A DNA stretch of 64,000 nt from Sphingobium cupriresistens (GCF_004152865.1 NZ_SEOO01000003.1:146068-210067); one strand, 5' to 3'; positions 7,988 through 17,565 are shown, counted from the stretch's first letter. Notes: generated from the letters alone by a model not told the origin. Numbers and translations: made by a program.

Positions 7988-9199
7988 TCAGGCCACGCCC
8001 TTGGACGAGGGCGCATTGACGCCCATGGATTTCAGATATTGCTTGATGTTGCGCGCCGCCTGCCGCAGTCGCTGTTCATTCTCGACCATGGCGATGCGGA
8101 CGAAGCCTTCGCCATCCTCGCCATAGCCAACGCCCGGAGCGACCGCGACCTTGGCATGGGTGAGCAACTGTTTGGAGAATTCCAGCGACCCCATCTCCTT
8201 CAAGGCCGGCGGCAACGGCGCCCAGCAGAACATCGATGCGCGCGCAGGCGGAATGTCCCATCCGGCGCGGCCGAAGCTCTCCACCAGCACGTCGCGGCGC
8301 TTGTGATAGAGAAGGCGGTTCTTCTCGACGATGTCCTGCGGCCCGTTGAGCGCGGCGCAGGCGGCCGCCTGGATCGGCGTGAAGGCGCCATAGTCGAGAT
8401 AGGATTTCACCCGCGTCATCGCCGCGATCAGTTTGCGGTTGCCCACGGCGAAACCCATGCGCCATCCGGCCATGCTGTAGGTCTTGGACAGCGAGGTGAA
8501 TTCGATCGCGACATCCTTCGCGCCCGGCACCTGAAGGATGGAGGGCGTCGGATTGCCGTCATAATATAATTCGGAATAGGCCAGGTCGCTCAGCACCCAG
8601 ACCTTATTCTCCTTCGCCCAGGCGACCAGCCGTTCGTAGAAGGCGAGGTCGACCGTCTCGGCCGTCGGGTTGGACGGATAGTTGACGACGAGGATCGACG
8701 GGCGCGGCACGGTGAAGGCCATGGCGCGGTCGAGCGCGCGGAAATAATTTTCGTCCGCGGTCGTTGGCACGGACCGGATCGTGGCGCCCGCCAGGATGAA
8801 GCCGAACATGTGGATCGGGTAGCTGGGATTGGGGGCCAGCACGACGTCGCCCGGCGCGGTGATCGCGGTGGCGAGGCTGGCCAGCCCTTCCTTCGACCCC
8901 ATGGTCACGACGACTTCGGTTTCCGGGTCGACATCGACGCCGAAGCGGCGGCCGTAATAATTGGCCTGCGCCTTGCGAAGGCCGGGAATGCCCTTCGACT
9001 GGGAATAGCCATGGGCGTCTGGCTTCTGCGCCACCTCGATCAGCTTGGCGATGACGTGCGGCGGCGGCGGCAGGTCGGGATTGCCCATGCCCAGGTCGAT
9101 AATATCCTCTCCCGCCGCACGGGCGGCCGCTCGCATCGCATTGACTTCGGCGATGACATAGGGCGGCAGGCGCTTCATGCGGTAAAATTCTTCGGACAT
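7988..9199 (-). CDS. PLP-dependent aminotransferase, AlaC / LL-DAP aminotransferase-like
   Basis: The 403-residue product starts at the ATG at 9199 (MSEEFYRMKRLPPYV), the conserved N-terminus of this group; an in-frame start at 9262 adds unrelated residues. It is a fold-type I class I/II aminotransferase. Recognisable parts are the substrate loop DLGMGNPDLP, the phosphate-binding MGSKEG, NYPSNPT, and the PLP-binding Lys239 in SLSKTYSMAGWRMGF. Close family members make alanine from pyruvate and glutamate (AlaC) and are often labelled LL-diaminopimelate aminotransferase. Sequence alone does not decide between these substrates. It is divergent from phaC. Confidence 0.9.
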   Translation of the reverse strand: MSEEFYRMKRLPPYVIAEVNAMRAAARAAGEDIIDLGMGNPDLPPPPHVIAKLIEVAQKPDAHGYSQSKGIPGLRKAQANYYGRRFGVDVDPETEVVVTMGSKEGLASLATAITAPGDVVLAPNPSYPIHMFGFILAGATIRSVPTTADENYFRALDRAMAFTVPRPSILVVNYPSNPTAETVDLAFYERLVAWAKENKVWVLSDLAYSELYYDGNPTPSILQVPGAKDVAIEFTSLSKTYSMAGWRMGFAVGNRKLIAAMTRVKSYLDYGAFTPIQAAACAALNGPQDIVEKNRLLYHKRRDVLVESFGRAGWDIPPARASMFCWAPLPPALKEMGSLEFSKQLLTHAKVAVAPGVGYGEDGEGFVRIAMVENEQRLRQAARNIKQYLKSMGVNAPSSKGVA

Positions 9200-9336
9200 T
9201 ATAGGGGCTTTCCTGAAAGCTCTCTGTAGGGAATAGTGCGCAACGCGCCGCTGGCATGTCACAATCTGGCTATAACTCGCCCGATTGCGACGCGCCAGCG
9301 AAAGCGGCGCGACGCAATGATGCCAGGAGGAGCAAG

Positions 9337-11082
9337 GTGGCCATGGATAAAGCCGACGTCATGGAACCTCACCTGCCCACGCTCCAGCAGATGCAGCAAT
9401 GGACCGAGGTGATCGGCCGCGCCCAGCAGTTGATGCTGGAACAGGCGGCGGGCGCGACGGGCCGCGTGCTGCCCTTCGACCCGGAAACCGTGGCGCGCAT
9501 CCAGACCAGCTTCGCGGATGAAGGGTTGGCGCTGTGGCAGCGTTTCCTCGATTCGGGCGGATTGCTGCGCGATCAGCCCGACCCGGCGCCGGCGGACAGC
9601 CCGGCGGCCGCCAAGGACCGACGCTTTGCCGACCCGGCCTGGACGCAGCATCCCTTTTACGACCTGATCCGGCAAAGCTATCTGCTTGTGTCGGACTATC
9701 TGACCCGGCTGGCGGACGCGGTGGATGGCGTCGATCCCAAGGCCAAGGCCAAGCTGCGTTTCGCCACCAGCGGGATGCTGGACGCGCTCTCGCCCGCCAA
9801 TTTCCCGCTCACCAATCCGACCGTCGTGCAGAAGACGATCGAGAGCGGCGGCGAGAATCTGGTCAAGGGCCTCAAGCACATGCTGGCCGACATGGAAAAG
9901 GGGCAACTGACCCATACCGACGGCACGCAATTCGAGTTGGGGCGCAACATCGCCGCGACGCCAGGCAAGGTCATTCACGAAACCCCGCTCTACCAGCTGA
10001 TCCATTATGCCCCTTCGACCGCGACGGTGCTGGAAACCCCGCTCATCATCTTCCCGCCCTGGATCAACCGTTTCTACATTCTCGACCTGTCGCCGGAAAA
10101 GAGTTTCGTCAAATGGGCGGTGGATCAGGGGATCAGCGTGTTCCTGGTATCGTGGAAGTCGGCCGACGCCTCCATGAAGGATCTGGTCTGGGACGATTAT
10201 ATCCTTAAGGGCCAGGTCGATGCGATCGATACGGTGCGCAACCTGCTGAAGGTGAAGAGCGTCCACACCATCGGCTATTGCGTCGCGGGGACGACGCTGG
10301 CCGCGACGCTGGCGCTGCTGGCGGCGCGGGGGCAGGCGGACAAGGTGGCGAGCGCGACCTTCTTCACCGCGCAGGTGGATTTCAGCAAGGCCGGCGACCT
10401 GACCTTGTTCATCGACGACGAGCAAATGAAGCTGGTGGATCAGCTATCGTCGGGCGGATTTCTGGACGGGCGCTATATGGCCGTCACGTTCAACCTGCTG
10501 CGCGGGCGCGACTTGATCTGGAACTATGTCGTCAACAATTATCTGCTGGGCATGGATTATCCGCCCTTCGACCTGCTTTATTGGAATGGCGACACGACCA
10601 ACCTGCCGGCGCGCTGGCACAAGGATTATCTGACCCGGCTGTATCGCGACAATCTGCTGGTCGCGCCCGGCGCCATCAGCGTGGACGGTACGCCGATCGA
10701 CCTCAAGACGATCCAGACCCCCGCTTATGTGCAGGCCGGACGGGAGGACCATATCGCCCCGCTGGAAAGCGTATGGAAGCTGACGGAAAATCTGTCCGGC
10801 CCGGTGCGGTTCCTGCTGGCGGGGTCTGGACATATCGCCGGGGTCATCAATCCGCCCGCAGCGAACAAATATCAATATTGGGTGGCGGACGAGGCGCAGC
10901 CGACGCTGGAGGATTTCCTGGCGATGGCGAAGGAAACCAAGGGAAGCTGGTGGCCGGATTGGCGCGCCTGGATCGAACGGGGTGATTCGCGCACGGTGCC
11001 GGCCAAGGGCGCGCGGCAGCCGGGGAAAGGCCGTCTCAAGGCGATCGAAGATGCGCCCGGACGCTACGTAAAGGCGCGCTAA
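9337..11082 (+). CDS. phaC: Class I poly(3-hydroxyalkanoate) synthase
   Basis: The enzyme polymerises (R)-3-hydroxyacyl-CoA into PHA granules. The product is about 581 residues from the GTG at 9337, which sits 6 nt after AGGAGG at 9325-9330; the ATG at 9343 is the alternative. The N-terminal PhaC domain is followed by an alpha/beta hydrolase core. The lipase-like box is GYCVAG, with the catalytic Cys about residue 315. Asp in GREDHIAP and His in GSGHIAGV complete the triad. Single-subunit length marks class I. The phasin gene follows 139 bp downstream behind a hairpin and its own operator-like site. Confidence 0.95.
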   Translation: MAMDKADVMEPHLPTLQQMQQWTEVIGRAQQLMLEQAAGATGRVLPFDPETVARIQTSFADEGLALWQRFLDSGGLLRDQPDPAPADSPAAAKDRRFADPAWTQHPFYDLIRQSYLLVSDYLTRLADAVDGVDPKAKAKLRFATSGMLDALSPANFPLTNPTVVQKTIESGGENLVKGLKHMLADMEKGQLTHTDGTQFELGRNIAATPGKVIHETPLYQLIHYAPSTATVLETPLIIFPPWINRFYILDLSPEKSFVKWAVDQGISVFLVSWKSADASMKDLVWDDYILKGQVDAIDTVRNLLKVKSVHTIGYCVAGTTLAATLALLAARGQADKVASATFFTAQVDFSKAGDLTLFIDDEQMKLVDQLSSGGFLDGRYMAVTFNLLRGRDLIWNYVVNNYLLGMDYPPFDLLYWNGDTTNLPARWHKDYLTRLYRDNLLVAPGAISVDGTPIDLKTIQTPAYVQAGREDHIAPLESVWKLTENLSGPVRFLLAGSGHIAGVINPPAANKYQYWVADEAQPTLEDFLAMAKETKGSWWPDWRAWIERGDSRTVPAKGARQPGKGRLKAIEDAPGRYVKAR

Positions 11083-11096
11083 GTTCCATAATATAA

Positions 11097-11123
11097 GCTT
11101 TTCGGCCAATAGTGCCGAAAAGC
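11097..11123 (+). terminator. Hairpin after phaC
   Basis: A perfect 10-bp stem (GCTTTTCGGC at 11097-11106 with GCCGAAAAGC at 11114-11123) encloses a 7-nt loop, 15 bp after the phaC stop. It has no T-tract on the plus strand, so termination may be partial. Confidence 0.5.
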
Positions 11124-11144
11124 CGTCCAACCGTCCGTTTCAAT

Positions 11145-11209
11145 TTTGTTGCGGTGCACAATAAGCCTTGCAAGGCGCTTTCAAAACCCTTATTGTGCAC
11201 TGCAACAAA
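11145..11209. promoter_or_regulatory. Long inverted repeat before the phasin gene, candidate PhaR operator
   Basis: Two 21-nt arms (11145-11165 and 11189-11209) are reverse complements with one mismatch and are separated by 23 nt. Each arm holds the core TTGTGCAC plus TGCAACAA (or complement). PhaR repressors of PHA-producing bacteria bind TGC/GCA-rich palindromic sites ahead of phasin genes, which fits the position directly upstream of the phasin start. That PhaR is the binder is inference; no phaR gene is in the window. Confidence 0.6.
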
Positions 11210-11221
11210 CGGAGGATGGTC

Positions 11222-12079
11222 ATGGCTGTTACCCCAAAGACCCCGAAGAGCAGCCCGCTTGCCAAGCCCGGTTCGTCGACCCTGTCGGCGAGCGAGGCGC
11301 TCAAGGCGGCGGAAGCGGCGATCGGTGGCGCGGCTGAAAAGAAGCCCGCGCCCAAAAAAGCGGTTTCGGCCGCGGTGAAGCCGATTGACACCAATCCGCA
11401 GAAAGAGCCCACGCCGACGCCTGCCCCCACGCCGACGCCGACGCCCGCTCCGACGCCTTCGTCAACTGCCGAGATCCCGACCGAACAGGTTGATCCCGTC
11501 GCGATCGCCGCCGCGTCGACGGCGGTGGACGCCGCGCCCGAACCCGAAATTACAGAGAGCCTGGCCAAGGCCGAAACCATTGCGACCCAGCCGCTGCCCG
11601 CAGAAGGAACCAAGATCATGAACGATGTCATCGAAACCGGTAAGAAGTTCGCCGAAGACACCAAAGCCAAGTTCGAAACGGCCTATGCCGACATGAACGA
11701 GAAGGCCAAGGCCAGCGTCGAGAAATCGACCAAGGCGATTGAAGAGCTGAGCGACATCGCCAAGGGCAATGTCGAAGCGCTGGTCGAGTCCGGCAAGATC
11801 GCCGCCAAGGCCATGGAGACCATGGGCCAGGAAGCCGTCGATTACAGCCGCAAGAATTTTGAAAAGGCGACCGCGTCGTTCAAGACCTTCTCGACCGTCA
11901 AGACGCCGACCGAATTCTTCCAGTTGCAGAGCCAGATGTTTTCGAGCAGCTTCGACGAGTTCACCAAGGAAGCCGCCAAGAGCAGCGAAGCGATGATGAA
12001 GCTGGCCGGTGACATCGCTCAGCCGCTGACCGCGCGCGTGACGCTGGTGACCGACAAGGTGAAGTCGCTGGCCGCCTGA
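11222..12079 (+). CDS. Phasin family protein with Pro/Thr-rich N-terminal extension
   Basis: The protein has about 285 residues from the ATG at 11222, 6 nt after GGAGG at 11211-11215. The C-terminal two-thirds (about 135 to the end) is an amphipathic helical phasin_2 domain (NDVIETGKKFAEDTKAKFETAY... TPTEFFQLQSQMFSSSFDEF). That domain coats PHA granules. The first 130 residues are Ala/Lys-rich with a PTPAPTPTPTP-type linker at about 63-78, resembling PhaF/PhaI-like low-complexity arms. It follows phaC and an inverted-repeat operator, so it is presumably derepressed when polymer is made. A strong hairpin terminator follows. Confidence 0.9.
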   Translation: MAVTPKTPKSSPLAKPGSSTLSASEALKAAEAAIGGAAEKKPAPKKAVSAAVKPIDTNPQKEPTPTPAPTPTPTPAPTPSSTAEIPTEQVDPVAIAAASTAVDAAPEPEITESLAKAETIATQPLPAEGTKIMNDVIETGKKFAEDTKAKFETAYADMNEKAKASVEKSTKAIEELSDIAKGNVEALVESGKIAAKAMETMGQEAVDYSRKNFEKATASFKTFSTVKTPTEFFQLQSQMFSSSFDEFTKEAAKSSEAMMKLAGDIAQPLTARVTLVTDKVKSLAA

Positions 12080-12102
12080 TCGGCCACGCTTTCCCTATCG
12101 TA

Positions 12103-12145
12103 GCAAAGGGGCGTCACTTCCATCACGGAAGCGGCGCCCCTTTGC
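12103..12145 (+). terminator. Long hairpin terminator after the phasin gene
   Basis: An 11-bp outer stem (GCAAAGGGGCG at 12103-12113 with CGCCCCTTTGC at 12135-12145) and an inner CTTCC/GGAAG stem form one long hairpin 23 bp after the phasin stop. No long T-run follows. Confidence 0.65.
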
Positions 12146-12231
12146 CATAACGCTGAAATATCGTCCTACCGGCCGGATGGGCTTTTCGGCCCCTTGCCAT
12201 GGCGCGGCAAATCGCCATATCCTTGAGCATC

Positions 12232-12609
12232 ATGAACAGCCTTACCACATCCCATGCAGGCCCCGTTGCGATGGCCGGCCAGCATCCGGACGATCAGGGC
12301 GAGGGGCCAGGCGGTCCCAGCGTCGGAATCGCCACCCGGACGCGCACCCGCACCAAAAAGCCTTCGCTCTACAAGGTGTTGCTGCTCAATGACGACTATA
12401 CCCCGATGGAGTTCGTCGTGCATGTGCTGCAAAGCTTCTTCCGCATGGACATGGAGGAAGCGACGCGGGTGATGTTGCATGTCCACCAGCGGGGCGTCGG
12501 CGTATGCGGCATTTTCAGCTATGAGGTCGCCGAGACGAAGGTGAACCAGGTGATGGATTTCGCCCGGCAAAACCAGCATCCGTTGCAATGCACGCTGGAA
12601 AAGGCCTGA
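12232..12609 (+). CDS. clpS: ATP-dependent Clp protease adaptor ClpS
   Basis: The 125-residue product (ATG at 12232; an upstream in-frame ATG at 12199 is less likely) has an unstructured N-terminus and then the ClpS core. Visible parts are [19 protein letters not shown], with the Asn-Asp pair and Met of the N-degron pocket, and [14 protein letters not shown]. ClpS binds the ClpA N-domain and delivers proteins with destabilising N-terminal residues to ClpAP. clpA is not in the window immediately downstream; glpD follows instead. Confidence 0.93.
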   Translation: MNSLTTSHAGPVAMAGQHPDDQGEGPGGPSVGIATRTRTRTKKPSLYKVLLLNDDYTPMEFVVHVLQSFFRMDMEEATRVMLHVHQRGVGVCGIFSYEVAETKVNQVMDFARQNQHPLQCTLEKA

Positions 12610-12692
12610 CCGGGGCCAAGCGTTAATCGGTTCTTGAGCGGGCATAGTTTTCGCGGTTCCCTCGCGCGCCTGCCCATCCTACACCGGCAGGC

Positions 12693-14198
12693 GTGAGCGA
12701 CGCGCCAAGAGCCGACATCTATGACCTGGCCGTCATTGGCGGCGGGGTGAATGGCTGTGGCATCGCCCGCGACGCGGCCGGGCGCGGCGCGCGCGTGCTG
12801 TTGCTGGAACAGGGCGACCTTGCCAGCGGCACATCGTCGGCATCCACCAAGCTGATCCATGGCGGCCTGCGCTATCTGGAGCATCGCGAGTTCGCTCTGG
12901 TGCGCGAATCGCTGGCCGAGCGCGAGCGGCTCTGGGCCATCGCGCCGCATATCATCCATCCGATGCGTTTCGTCCTGCCTTGGACCAAGGGGCTGCGGCC
13001 GCGCTGGATGCTGCGGCTGGGCCTGTTCCTCTACGACCATATAGGCGGCCGTCGCGCTTTGCCCGCGACGCAGGCGATCGACCTGCGTCGCCATCCGGCG
13101 GGCGTGGCGTTGAAGGCCCGATTCGGGCCGGGCTATTGCTATTCCGACGGATGGGTCGACGACGCCCGGCTGGTCGTGCTCAATGCGCGCGATGCCGCTG
13201 ATCGAGGCGTGGACGTGCGCACCCGGACGACCGTCATCCGCCTGGCGCGCGCCGATGGCCATTGGCGGATCGTGACGCGGTCGAAGCGCGGGGAAGAGAC
13301 TGTCCACGCCCGCGCGGCGGTCAACGCCACCGGGCCGGCCGTGCTGGACCTGCTCCACCGCGCCGAACGGCCGACCGACCGGCATATGCGGCTGGTGCGC
13401 GGATCGCATATCGTCGTGCCGCGCCTGTTCGATCACGGCTTCGCCTATTTCTTCCAACTGCCCGATGGCCGCATCTTCTTCGCCATCCCCTATGAACGCG
13501 ACTTCACGCTGATCGGCACGACCGACCGCGATCATGACGGCGGGCTGGACCATGTGGCCGCAAGCGCCGAGGAGATCGCCTATCTGTGCGAGGGCGCGAA
13601 TCGCTATTTCGCGCGATCGATCGCGCCGGCCGATGTCGTCTGGTCCTATGCCGGGGTGCGGCCGCTGGTCGATGACGGATCGGCGAGGCCCGAAGCGGCG
13701 ACGCGCGGCTATCGCCTGGAACTGGACGGGGGGGCTGGCGCGCCAGCGCTGCTGAGCGTCTTCGGCGGCAAGATCACCACCTATCGTCATCTGGCGGCGG
13801 AGGCGGTCAATCTACTCAAGCCCCATCTGCCGATGTTGCAGGGTGGCGACTGGACCGCCCATGCGCCCTTGCCCGGCGGCGACTTTCCCATGACCGGCCT
13901 TGCGGACCTGACCGCCGGTCTGGCGCGCGACTATCCCTTTCTGGCGTCCGCCACGGTTGACCGGATCGCACGCGCCTACGGCACCCAGGCGCGGGTCTGG
14001 CTGGGGGCGGCCCGCAATGCATCGGCGCTGGGTTTGGACTTCGGCCATGGCTTCACGGAAGCGGAGGCGGCGCATATGGTGACCCGTGAATGGGCGCAGA
14101 CCAGTGAGGACATGCTGTGGCGGCGCAGCAAGCTGGGGCTGCGGCTGGACCGGGCGCAGGTCGATCGGCTGGAGCGGTGGCTGGAGGAGAGGCTATGA
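12693..14198 (+). CDS. glpD: Glycerol-3-phosphate dehydrogenase (FAD-dependent)
   Basis: The 501-residue flavoprotein starts at GTG. The FAD-binding Rossmann motif DLAVIGGGVNGCGIARDAAGRG is followed by the GlpD signature SGTSSASTKLIHGGLRYLEH, and the C-terminal DAO domain ends normally. It oxidises sn-glycerol 3-phosphate to dihydroxyacetone phosphate at the inner membrane, feeding electrons to quinone. The stop codon overlaps the glpK start by 4 bp (ATGA), so the two are co-translated as a glycerol-use operon. No glpF or glpR was seen. Confidence 0.95.
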   Translation: MSDAPRADIYDLAVIGGGVNGCGIARDAAGRGARVLLLEQGDLASGTSSASTKLIHGGLRYLEHREFALVRESLAERERLWAIAPHIIHPMRFVLPWTKGLRPRWMLRLGLFLYDHIGGRRALPATQAIDLRRHPAGVALKARFGPGYCYSDGWVDDARLVVLNARDAADRGVDVRTRTTVIRLARADGHWRIVTRSKRGEETVHARAAVNATGPAVLDLLHRAERPTDRHMRLVRGSHIVVPRLFDHGFAYFFQLPDGRIFFAIPYERDFTLIGTTDRDHDGGLDHVAASAEEIAYLCEGANRYFARSIAPADVVWSYAGVRPLVDDGSARPEAATRGYRLELDGGAGAPALLSVFGGKITTYRHLAAEAVNLLKPHLPMLQGGDWTAHAPLPGGDFPMTGLADLTAGLARDYPFLASATVDRIARAYGTQARVWLGAARNASALGLDFGHGFTEAEAAHMVTREWAQTSEDMLWRRSKLGLRLDRAQVDRLERWLEERL

Positions 14199-15679
14199 GC
14201 GAGCGGCTGTTGCTGGTGCTGGACGCGGGCACGACATCGACCCGCGCCATGCTCTATGCCCCCGACGGCGCGCGGATTGCGACCGCGCAGGCGGACCTGA
14301 CCCAATATTATCCGCAGCCCGGCTGGGTCGAGCATGATGCGGCGGAAATCTGGACCCGCACGCTGGCCTGCGCCCGGCGGATGGTGGATCGGGCCGGTGG
14401 CGCGGACCGGGTCGCCGCGATCGGCATCGCGAACCAGCGCGAAACGACGGTCGCCTGGAACCGGCGGACGGGCGATCCGATCGGCCGGGCGATCGTGTGG
14501 CAGGACCGGCGCACGGCCGATCACTGTGCGGCCTTGCGGGAAGCGGGTCATGAGCCGCTGGTCCAGCGGCGCACCGGCCTGGTCATCGACCCCTATTTCT
14601 CCGCGACCAAGATGCGCTGGATGATCGACCACCGCCCCGATGTCGCGGCGGCCGGGGACGGATTGGCGCTGGGCACGGTCGAAAGCTGGCTGGTGTGGAA
14701 GCTGACCGGCGGGCTGCATATCAGCGACGCCGGCAATGCCAGCCGGACGCAGTTGATGGCGCTTGACGGGGCGGGATGGGATAGGGATCTGTGCGCCCTG
14801 TTCGGCGTCCCGCAGGCGGCGTTGCCGGAGATCGTCGATAATGCGGGCGATTTCGGCGCGACCCTGCCGGAATGGCTGGGTGGGCCGATCCGGGTCTGCG
14901 GGCTGGCGGGGGACCAGCAGGCGGCGACCATCGGGCAAGGATGCCTGGCGCCGGGCGCGGTCAAGGCGACTTTGGGCACTGGCGCTTTCGTGCTGGCGCC
15001 GGTGGGGGAGGCGGCGCCGACGTCCGCCCAGCGGCTGCTGGGCACGATATTGTATCAGATAGCGGGGCGGCGCCACTATGCCTTGGAGGGATCGATCTTC
15101 GTCGCGGGCAGTCTGATCCAGTGGCTGCGCGACCGGATCGGCCTGATCGCGGCGGCGGCCGATACCGATGCGATCGCCCGTTCCGTGCCCGACAATGGCG
15201 GCGTCTTCCTGCTGCCCGCTTTGTCCGGCCTGGGCGCGCCGCACTGGCGGCCGGAGGCGACCGGCATGATCGTCGGGCTGACCCATGGCGCCGGCCGGGC
15301 GCATATCGTCCGGGCAGCGCTCGAATCGATGGCGCATCAGCTGCATGACCTCGCTGCCGCCTTTGCCGCTGATGGCGCGCCCTGGCGGTCGCTGCGGATC
15401 GATGGCGGAATGAGCGCCAATGACTGGATCGCGCAGGACGTGGCCGACATGCTGGACCTGACCGTCGAACGGCCTGGCGATGTGGAGACGACGGCGCGGG
15501 GCGCGGCCATGCTGGCGGGGGTCGGGGCCGGCCTGTTCCCCTCGCTGGCCGCGGCGGCTGGCATGGCGGCGACAGGGATGCGATTCGCGCCCGTTCTCGC
15601 CGCGCCGGTACGGGCGCAAAGGCTGGCGGGGTGGCGCGCGTTATTGGCGCAGGCGGCGCAGGGAGCCGCTACGGATTAG
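14195..15679 (+). CDS. glpK: Glycerol kinase
   Basis: The 494-residue FGGY-family kinase phosphorylates glycerol to glycerol 3-phosphate using ATP. The ATG at 14195 overlaps the glpD stop and gives the standard N-terminus (LLLVLDAGTTSTRAMLY, the phosphate-1 loop). Other family marks are GIANQRETTVAWNRRTG, WLVWKLTGG, GTGAFVL and the C-terminal GGMSANDWIAQDVADML. Length is typical. Together with glpD it completes glycerol entry into lower glycolysis. A hairpin overlaps its stop codon. Confidence 0.95.
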   Translation: MSERLLLVLDAGTTSTRAMLYAPDGARIATAQADLTQYYPQPGWVEHDAAEIWTRTLACARRMVDRAGGADRVAAIGIANQRETTVAWNRRTGDPIGRAIVWQDRRTADHCAALREAGHEPLVQRRTGLVIDPYFSATKMRWMIDHRPDVAAAGDGLALGTVESWLVWKLTGGLHISDAGNASRTQLMALDGAGWDRDLCALFGVPQAALPEIVDNAGDFGATLPEWLGGPIRVCGLAGDQQAATIGQGCLAPGAVKATLGTGAFVLAPVGEAAPTSAQRLLGTILYQIAGRRHYALEGSIFVAGSLIQWLRDRIGLIAAAADTDAIARSVPDNGGVFLLPALSGLGAPHWRPEATGMIVGLTHGAGRAHIVRAALESMAHQLHDLAAAFAADGAPWRSLRIDGGMSANDWIAQDVADMLDLTVERPGDVETTARGAAMLAGVGAGLFPSLAAAAGMAATGMRFAPVLAAPVRAQRLAGWRALLAQAAQGAATD

Positions 15680-15688
15680 CGGCTGTTT
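15664..15688 (+). terminator. glpK: Terminator overlapping the glpK stop
   Basis: A 7-bp stem (AGCCGCT at 15664-15670 with AGCGGCT at 15678-15684) spans the TAG stop and is followed by GTTTTC. It plausibly ends the glpDK transcript. Confidence 0.65.
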
Positions 15689-15753
15689 TCCTCCATGGCG
15701 ACACGGCGATCGTGAGCAAATATTAACGATGAACGCCTAGCATCGCCAGCGAC

Positions 15754-17535
15754 ATGCCGCATACCGCCCTTCGCCAACCTTCCTTATGGATCGCACCGGT
15801 CGTGACCGGCTGCGTTTATTTCGTCGTGGCGTCGCTGGCCCTGATGCTGTCCCGATTCGAGGGCGGATTGGCGTTTATCTGGTGCGCCAATGCTTTTCTG
15901 ATGGCGCAGTTGCTGACTTCGCGGGTCGCGCATTGGCCTCGTGCCGTCATCGCCTGCGGGGTCGCCAGCGCGGCGGCGACCGCCTGGGTAGGCATGGGAC
16001 CGGCGGCGGCCGTGCCCATGGCGGCGATCAATATCGCCGAATCGCTGATCGTGGCGGTCATGTGTCGCTGGTTCGTCATCGACCGGCTGGTGATCGGCGC
16101 CATCCGGCCGCTGATCGTCTTCGTCGTCTCGCTGTGCGGCGTGGCCAATATCGTCGCTGGTCTGGCCGCGGCGCTGGTCGCCTCGGCCCTGACGTCGGTG
16201 TCCTTCTGGCCCTCCTTCGTGCAATGGTATACCGGCCATGTGCTGGGAGGGCTGACCTGCGCGCCGATCCTGATCATGGCGTTTCAGGGCGAATTTCGGC
16301 GGTGGATGGATGAGGCATCGTCCCGCGCCAAGCTGGAAGCGGTGCTACTGCTCGGCCTGTTCGCGCTTACGACCGTGCATGTTTTTTTCTGGGCGCGTTA
16401 TCCCTTGCTGTTCGCGCCGCTCCTGCCGCTGATGCTGATCGCGTTCCGCGTCGGTCATATGGGATCGGCGGCGGCGGTCATCCTGCTGGCGGCGATCGGC
16501 GGTGGCGCCACGATGGCCGGGATCGGCCCGCTGACATGGGTCGTCGGGTCGCCCGGCGAGCGCATTCAGTTCTTCCAATTCTATCTCGCGCTCAGCTTCC
16601 TGCTGTGTATGCCCGTCGCGGTAGAGCTGGCGGCGCGCAAGCGGCTGTTCCAGATGTTGCAGCAGAGCGAGGCGCGCTATCGCGCGATGGCCGAATATAG
16701 CGGCGACGTGGTGCTCAACATCAGCATCGATGGCGTCATCCAATATGCATCGCTGTCCGCCGCCGAGCAGATTGGTTGCGCGCCCGAATTGCTGTTGGGA
16801 CAGGCCGCCGCCAACCTGGTCGATCCGCAGGATCGGGCCGTGGTGATCGCCACCCATCGGCGCGCGCTGGAGCAGCCGGGTACGGCGCAGAAGGTCGAAT
16901 TCCGGCCATTGGTGACGACCGACGGGCTGGAATGGTGCGAAATGGTGAGCCGCGCCATGATCGACGAGCGCGGCCTGCCAAGTGGCGTCGTCAGCATGAT
17001 CCGCGACATGTCGCGGCACAAGGCGCGCCAACGCGCGCTGCAACAGGTCGCGGCGCGCGATTCGCTGACCGGGGCGGATAGCCGCCGGGCGTTTCTGGAC
17101 AAGCTGGATCACGAGATCGCGCGCGCCGCCTCCGGCGCCCGTTCGTCTTTGCTGCTGATCGACATCGACCATTTCAAATCGGTCAACGACCGCTACGGCC
17201 ATGGCGCGGGCGACCGGGTGCTGAGCGCCTTCGTCGAACGGCTGCGGCCCGGCCTGCGGGCGGGCGACAGCATCGGCCGGTTGGGCGGCGAGGAATTCGC
17301 CATCCTGCTGCTCGACAGCGACATCGACCGCTCCAGCATGATGTGCGAACGGCTGCGCGCCATCTTGGACGAGCCGATCGCCGTTGGCGCGTCGCTGGCG
17401 ATCAGCGTGACATTCAGCGCCGGGCTGGTCGCGCTCGATGGCGCGTCGGACCGTTCGACGCTGCTGGAGGCGGCGGACAAGGCGCTCTATCGCGCCAAGC
17501 ATAGCGGCCGCAACTGCCTGCGTCTGGCGGCCTGA
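15754..17535 (+). CDS. MASE1-PAS-GGDEF diguanylate cyclase
   Basis: The 593-residue membrane protein has a MASE1-type sensor of about eight helices (15-295), a PAS domain (about 305-420), and a GGDEF domain (about 425-590). The active site is intact as GGEEF at 511-515. An RxxD inhibitory site (R502-D505) sits five residues before it, so product inhibition by c-di-GMP is expected. No EAL domain follows. It should make c-di-GMP from GTP in response to an unknown membrane or PAS signal. Two PilZ proteins elsewhere in the window (25045 and 60244) are possible receivers. Confidence 0.92.
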   Translation: MPHTALRQPSLWIAPVVTGCVYFVVASLALMLSRFEGGLAFIWCANAFLMAQLLTSRVAHWPRAVIACGVASAAATAWVGMGPAAAVPMAAINIAESLIVAVMCRWFVIDRLVIGAIRPLIVFVVSLCGVANIVAGLAAALVASALTSVSFWPSFVQWYTGHVLGGLTCAPILIMAFQGEFRRWMDEASSRAKLEAVLLLGLFALTTVHVFFWARYPLLFAPLLPLMLIAFRVGHMGSAAAVILLAAIGGGATMAGIGPLTWVVGSPGERIQFFQFYLALSFLLCMPVAVELAARKRLFQMLQQSEARYRAMAEYSGDVVLNISIDGVIQYASLSAAEQIGCAPELLLGQAAANLVDPQDRAVVIATHRRALEQPGTAQKVEFRPLVTTDGLEWCEMVSRAMIDERGLPSGVVSMIRDMSRHKARQRALQQVAARDSLTGADSRRAFLDKLDHEIARAASGARSSLLLIDIDHFKSVNDRYGHGAGDRVLSAFVERLRPGLRAGDSIGRLGGEEFAILLLDSDIDRSSMMCERLRAILDEPIAVGASLAISVTFSAGLVALDGASDRSTLLEAADKALYRAKHSGRNCLRLAA

Positions 17536-17565
17536 TCGGCCGCGCGATCCCGCGGAAAAATTACA

